Shown here piece by piece: positions 14,729 through 18,674 of a stretch of DNA of 18,674 nt. A program made the position numbers and the translations under genes. Source of the DNA: Spirochaetia bacterium. Its GTDB lineage: Bacteria; Spirochaetota; Spirochaetia; Sphaerochaetales; Sphaerochaetaceae. Where the stretch lies: NCBI GenBank assembly GCA_900769955.1, contig CAAGIP010000146.1, positions 1-18,674 of the forward strand, given 5' to 3'. The notes beneath the pieces are model-generated. The model saw only the letters and a list, made by a program, of their open reading frames with translations, did not search any database and was not told the DNA's origin. Position 1 is the first letter of the stretch. Each line of letters begins with the position of its first letter.

Positions 14729-16693
14729 ATGAACGATAATGACGGCAATCTCTATTTTGAGACAAAGAAACAGAAAAAAGAAAACGAACCGGGAATTCAC
14801 AACGATAAGGGAATGAATCCGAACACGAAGAAGAAGTTCTCCTTCTCAATTATTTACTTCATCATCATATTCGCGCTCCTGATTCTCATGAACAACATGT
14901 TCTTCAAGAGCCATATGGAACCGATCGAGATCGAGTATTCAACCTTTAAGCAGATGGTGGAAAATGGTTCGATCCAGCAGGTTGTCTTCAATGACAACAC
15001 CTACATCGGATACTCCATCACGAAGGATGAGGCAAGGGCGACACTTGAGGAATTTGCAAAGACAAGGCAGCTTCCCAATACCATAGACACATCTATGCTG
15101 CTGGCTTATCAGACATACAGGATCGAGGATCCGACGTTTGTTCCCCTCCTCGATGAAAAGGGAGTGCAGTACTACGCCTCCGCTCCGGCAACCACCCCGA
15201 TCTGGCTGAGCCTCCTGTCCACTTTCCTCCCCCTGATCATATTCTTCGTCCTGATGAGGATGCTTTCAAAGCGCCTTGACGGGGGTGCGCAGGGTGTCAT
15301 GTCCTTCAACCAGAACAAGAGCAAGATCGTTGCCGAAGGTGACACGGGAGTGCGTTTTCCCGATGTCGCGGGATGTGAGGAAAGCAAGGCCGAGCTTGTC
15401 GAGGTCGTTGACTTTCTGAAAAACAGCGAGAGATACACCAAAATAGGTGCGAAGATTCCCAAGGGCGTACTGCTCGTTGGTCCTCCGGGAACTGGTAAAA
15501 CTCTCCTTGCAAAGGCCGTTGCGGGTGAAGCCGGGGTTCCTTTCTTCAGAATGAGCGGTGCGGACTTCGTCGAGATGTTCGTGGGTGTCGGTGCCGCACG
15601 TGTAAGGGATCTCTTCAAGCAGGCACGCGAGAAGGCTCCTTGCATCATCTTCATCGATGAAATAGATGCCATCGGAAAGCAGAGATCTGGAAGTCTCGGC
15701 GGAAACGATGAGCGTGAGCAGACTCTCAACCAGCTGCTTGTAGAGATGGACGGCTTCGACTCAAGAAGCGGCGTAATAATCCTTGCCGCAACCAACAGGG
15801 CCGAGATCCTCGATCCCGCACTGCTGCGTCCGGGAAGATTCGACCGTCAGGTGCTTGTCGACAAGCCGGACCTTGAAGGAAGACTTGCGATCCTGAAGAT
15901 CCACTCTTCAAAGCTCCAGCTCGAAAATGACGTTGACCTGAAGAAGATCGCTCAGGGCTCCGCAGGCCTTGCAGGTGCAGACCTTGCAAACATCTGTAAC
16001 GAGGCAGCCCTGCTTGCTGTCAGAAGGAAGAAGGAAAAGGTCTCCCAGCTTGAATTCGAGGAAGCAATCGAGAAGTCCATCGCGGGTCTTGAACGCAAGG
16101 GCAGGATCATGAATGAGTCAGAGCGCCGCCGTGTGGCATACCATGAGACGGGACATGCACTGACTGCGTACATGACAAAGGGCGCATCCCCGGTAAGCAA
16201 GATCTCGATCGTGCCCCGTGGCTTCGGAGCCCTTGGCTACACACTGCAGTACCCCACTGAGGACCGCTTCCTCCTTTCTGAGGAAGAGCTGCTCGGATCA
16301 GTTGACGTGCTGCTCGGAGGAAGGGCCGCAGAGGAAGTCACCTTCAATGACATCTCAACGGGAGCATCGAACGACATTTCAAGGGCATCTGACCAGGTCA
16401 GGAAGATGATATGTGAGTACGGTATGTCAGAGAGGTTCAAAAACCTCACCCTTCCCAAGGCCCAGAGCGGCATCGAGGGTGTGGGCGGAAGCCGTGAATA
16501 CTCTGAAGACACTCAGAAGTACATAGATGAGGAGAGTGAGAGACTCATCTCATCGAGGTATGACAAGGTTCTTGCAAACCTCAGAAAGAACTGGAAGGCC
16601 CTCGATGTGATAGCCCGCAGGCTCCTTGAGCAGGAAGTACTTGAGCAGGATGAGTTCGAGTCCCTTGCAAAAGAGTACGTTATTGCTGAATAA
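14729..16693 (+). CDS. ftsH: ATP-dependent zinc metalloprotease FtsH
   Basis: A membrane-anchored AAA+ protease that degrades misfolded membrane proteins and short-lived regulators. The 654-residue protein has a polar N-terminal extension of about 36 residues, TM1 (about 37-55), a periplasmic domain (about 60-155) and TM2 (about 157-177). Walker A is GPPGTGKT (251-258), the pore motif is FVGVGA (284-289), Walker B is IIFIDEID (306-313) and the second region of homology ends LLRPGRFD. The zinc site HETGH is at 472-476, and the third-ligand aspartate is in TGASNDIS. All catalytic elements are intact. The extension before TM1 is longer than in E. coli FtsH. The hslO gene follows after 8 nt. Confidence 0.97.
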   Translation: MNDNDGNLYFETKKQKKENEPGIHNDKGMNPNTKKKFSFSIIYFIIIFALLILMNNMFFKSHMEPIEIEYSTFKQMVENGSIQQVVFNDNTYIGYSITKDEARATLEEFAKTRQLPNTIDTSMLLAYQTYRIEDPTFVPLLDEKGVQYYASAPATTPIWLSLLSTFLPLIIFFVLMRMLSKRLDGGAQGVMSFNQNKSKIVAEGDTGVRFPDVAGCEESKAELVEVVDFLKNSERYTKIGAKIPKGVLLVGPPGTGKTLLAKAVAGEAGVPFFRMSGADFVEMFVGVGAARVRDLFKQAREKAPCIIFIDEIDAIGKQRSGSLGGNDEREQTLNQLLVEMDGFDSRSGVIILAATNRAEILDPALLRPGRFDRQVLVDKPDLEGRLAILKIHSSKLQLENDVDLKKIAQGSAGLAGADLANICNEAALLAVRRKKEKVSQLEFEEAIEKSIAGLERKGRIMNESERRRVAYHETGHALTAYMTKGASPVSKISIVPRGFGALGYTLQYPTEDRFLLSEEELLGSVDVLLGGRAAEEVTFNDISTGASNDISRASDQVRKMICEYGMSERFKNLTLPKAQSGIEGVGGSREYSEDTQKYIDEESERLISSRYDKVLANLRKNWKALDVIARRLLEQEVLEQDEFESLAKEYVIAE

Positions 16694-16701
16694 TACCTGA
16701 C

Positions 16702-17634
16702 ATGATAAAGACAAAGATTACCGATAAGGAATTACTTGAACATATGGCATCCCTCCCTGAAGAAGGCAGGGATGTCTTTCTGCTTTCAGACGGAGCCGTC
16801 CGTGTCACTGCAGTAAGCGCGACTGAGACCGTAAACCAGATGAGGGCAAACCATAAGACAGGTCTTCTCGAGAGCTATGTTCTCGGGCAGGCTTATATCG
16901 CGGGTCTGCTGCTGACCTCGATGGTCAAGGGCAATGACCGCATACTTCTCCAGATCGAGTGCGGAGGTCCGATAAAGGGCATAAGCATCGAAGCGTGGGC
17001 GTGCGGGGCAGTAAGAGGATATATGCTTGAAAACCCGATAAAGCTTGACAAGCCGCTCACGACACTTGACACATCCATGCTCTACGGTCCCGGCTTCATG
17101 ACGATATCAAGAATACTTGAGGGAGCGAAGGAACCCGTAAGCGGCACTGTCATGCTCCAGACGGGAAACCTGGCAAATGATCTTGCCATTTTCTTCCAGG
17201 AGAGCGAGCAGACACCCACCCTCTTCTACATCTCCCTTGATTTCGATTCAAAGGGCAGGATCATGGGCGCAGGCGGACTCTTCATCCAGGCCATGCCGGG
17301 ATGTCCTGACGACCTGCTTTCACGCCTTCAGGATACATGCTCTCACCTTCCAGGACTTGCAAAGGCGATTTCCTCCGGGATGAGTATTTCTGACTATGTC
17401 GTGAATGCATTTAAGGATTACTCACCGCGACTGCTTGAAACAGGACATATAGGCTTCTCATGCCCTTGCTCAAGAGAGCATTTTGAAGGATACTTATCAC
17501 GACTTCCGCAGGCGGAAAAAGAGGAGATCCTGAAAGGTACCTTCCCTCTGGAACTCGAGTGCTTTAACTGCGGCAGCGTTTACGGTTTTACGAAGAGCGA
17601 AACGGAAGCGCTCTTCATGAAGGAGATGAAATGA
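16702..17634 (+). CDS. hslO: redox-regulated holdase chaperone Hsp33
   Basis: Hsp33 is a cytosolic chaperone switched on when oxidation releases zinc from its C-terminal cysteines. The 310-residue protein has the usual N-terminal fold (AYIAGLLLTSMVKGNDRILLQIECGGP, then GYMLENP and GPGFMTI). The zinc switch is CPC at 254-256 and CFNC at 287-290, so the CxC...CxxC pattern is complete. There is no clear Shine-Dalgarno before the ATG, which is 8 nt after the ftsH stop, so translation probably depends on coupling to ftsH. Its stop overlaps the next ATG as ATGA. Pairing with ftsH groups two proteostasis genes. Confidence 0.96.
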   Translation: MIKTKITDKELLEHMASLPEEGRDVFLLSDGAVRVTAVSATETVNQMRANHKTGLLESYVLGQAYIAGLLLTSMVKGNDRILLQIECGGPIKGISIEAWACGAVRGYMLENPIKLDKPLTTLDTSMLYGPGFMTISRILEGAKEPVSGTVMLQTGNLANDLAIFFQESEQTPTLFYISLDFDSKGRIMGAGGLFIQAMPGCPDDLLSRLQDTCSHLPGLAKAISSGMSISDYVVNAFKDYSPRLLETGHIGFSCPCSREHFEGYLSRLPQAEKEEILKGTFPLELECFNCGSVYGFTKSETEALFMKEMK

Positions 17635-18674
17635 TTTACTTTGCGCAGAGCAGCCAGAACCAGGCTGACCTGATTGTAAGGGAGCTGGAAAAGATCGGGG
17701 CTGAGAAGATCAAGGCCACATCCTCAGGCGTGCAGTTTGCAGGCTCCCTTGAAACGGGATACCGTTTCTGTCTTACCACACGTATCGCATCCAGGGTTCT
17801 TCAGGCCCTTTACTTCGATGAAAGGATTACGGATCCCGATGAGCTTTATGAAAAGTGCAGGGACATTCCCTGGGAGGAAATGCTTGATCCCACGGTGACC
17901 TTCCAGATCACCCAGACGGTGCAGTCCTGCAACTGGATCAAGAACTCCCACTTCGCTTCCCTGAGGGTCAAGGATGCGATCGTCGACCGTATCAGGGAGC
18001 ACTTCGCAGATGAGCGTCCCAACGTCGACACAGAACATCCTGACAGGACCTTCCACCTCCACATCAAGGGTGAGCGAGTCATTTTATACGCCGACTTCTC
18101 CGGAGAGGGTCTCTTCAGAAGGGGCTACAGGAAGGACAGCACGGATGCGGTCCTGAAGGAGCATCTGGCAGCGGCGGTCCTCTACCGCAGCGAGTGGTAT
18201 AAAACCGTTGAGGACGGAACACCCGGCGTGTTCCTCGATCCGTTCTGCGGCTCCGGCACACTCGTGACCGAGGCGGCCCTCATGGCCCGCGACATCGCTC
18301 CCGGACTCATCAGGAAGGAGCCCTATGCCTTTGAAAAGCTTCCCTCCTTCGATGCCGAGACCTATGAACGCGTCCTCAGCGAGCTCAGCGACAGAGCTGA
18401 AGAGGGAAAGAAAAGGGATGTAAGGATTTTTGCATCGGACATTTCCAGGACGGCAGTCGAGATCTCGAAGGCAGCAGCACTCAAGGCTGGCATCTACGAT
18501 GACGTCACCTTCAGCGTGAAGGACTTCACGAAGTTCACCTCCGAGGACGTTCCCGCGGAGAAGGGTTACATCGTGACCGATCCTCCCTACGGCATCAGGA
18601 TGAATGACGGACGTGAGGATAAGCTCTATGCCGCAATGGGTGAGACGATGCAGAACCTTTTCAAGGGCTGGAAG
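17631..18674 (+). CDS. rlmL: THUMP-domain 23S rRNA guanine-N2 methyltransferase, RlmL/YpsC-like, partial
   Basis: A SAM-dependent N2-methyltransferase acting on a guanosine of 23S rRNA. The frame is open from the ATG at 17631 to the window end (348 codons with no stop), so the C-terminus is missing; single-domain members are about 370-385 aa. The N-terminal ferredoxin-like/THUMP region spans about 1-165, ending in the conserved DFSGEGLFRRGYRKD segment. The methyltransferase domain shows SAM-binding FLDPFCGSGT (201-210), acidic ASD (268-270) and the catalytic TDPPYG (316-321). Many RlmL proteins have NPPY here, so the Asp is a small deviation. An AGGAG lies before the ATG within the hslO end, and the 4-nt ATGA overlap indicates coupling. 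It has no second RlmK-like domain within the part seen. Confidence 0.88.
   Translation, partial: MIYFAQSSQNQADLIVRELEKIGAEKIKATSSGVQFAGSLETGYRFCLTTRIASRVLQALYFDERITDPDELYEKCRDIPWEEMLDPTVTFQITQTVQSCNWIKNSHFASLRVKDAIVDRIREHFADERPNVDTEHPDRTFHLHIKGERVILYADFSGEGLFRRGYRKDSTDAVLKEHLAAAVLYRSEWYKTVEDGTPGVFLDPFCGSGTLVTEAALMARDIAPGLIRKEPYAFEKLPSFDAETYERVLSELSDRAEEGKKRDVRIFASDISRTAVEISKAAALKAGIYDDVTFSVKDFTKFTSEDVPAEKGYIVTDPPYGIRMNDGREDKLYAAMGETMQNLFKGWK

Overview
The window (18,674 bp, roughly half G+C) reads as ordinary chromosome from a Gram-negative, diderm bacterium, most probably a spirochaete of the Treponema/Sphaerochaeta kind. That placement is an inference from a TolC-type outer-membrane protein, a sigma-54 response regulator, and a binding-protein signal peptide ending in a spirochaete-like ATGVKED junction. 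No rRNA, tRNA, CRISPR array or intact mobile element was seen.

Layout. (1) 1-476, minus: 3' part of purE is cut by the window edge. (2) 477-1169: an AT-rich stretch. It holds a minus-strand terminator 70-80 nt upstream of purE, a minus-strand SRP-RNA-like element, and a plus-strand orphan VapB antitoxin gene broken by one missing base in an A8 run. (3) 1170-4015, minus: an M3-family oligoendopeptidase (pepF) and a uracil-5 RNA methyltransferase, overlapping by 10 nt and served by a strong promoter that would give a leaderless mRNA. (4) 4070-6915, minus: a Crp/Fnr-type regulator followed by an NMT1/THI5/SsuA-like binding protein, a permease and a short ATPase. The promoter of this set carries a palindrome over its -35 box. 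(5) 6916-7386: the decayed end of an AraC-type regulator, an unrecognised short ORF and a sigma-54-like promoter that points against the neighbouring operon. (6) 7387-14533, minus: one tightly packed six-gene set of TolC-like channel, membrane-fusion protein, ABC ATPase, MacB-type permease, sensor kinase and sigma-54 response regulator. (7) 14729-18674, plus: ftsH, hslO and a THUMP-domain 23S rRNA methyltransferase cut by the window end.

How they work together. The six-gene set looks like a complete self-regulating tripartite efflux machine: inner-membrane pump, periplasmic adaptor and outer-membrane channel made with their own sensor and activator. The Crp-like regulator with its ABC importer is a second self-contained unit whose substrate cannot be read from sequence. 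ftsH and hslO together form a protein quality-control and redox-stress pair divergent from the efflux operon. The divergent region contains a 32-bp imperfect palindrome between the two promoters.

I see no clearly new system. The best leads are the slippery-run VapB gene, the SRP-RNA-like element with a non-GNRA-like apical loop, two predicted leaderless transcripts, the kinase/sigma-54 regulator embedded in the efflux operon, and the antisense sigma-54-like promoter beside it.
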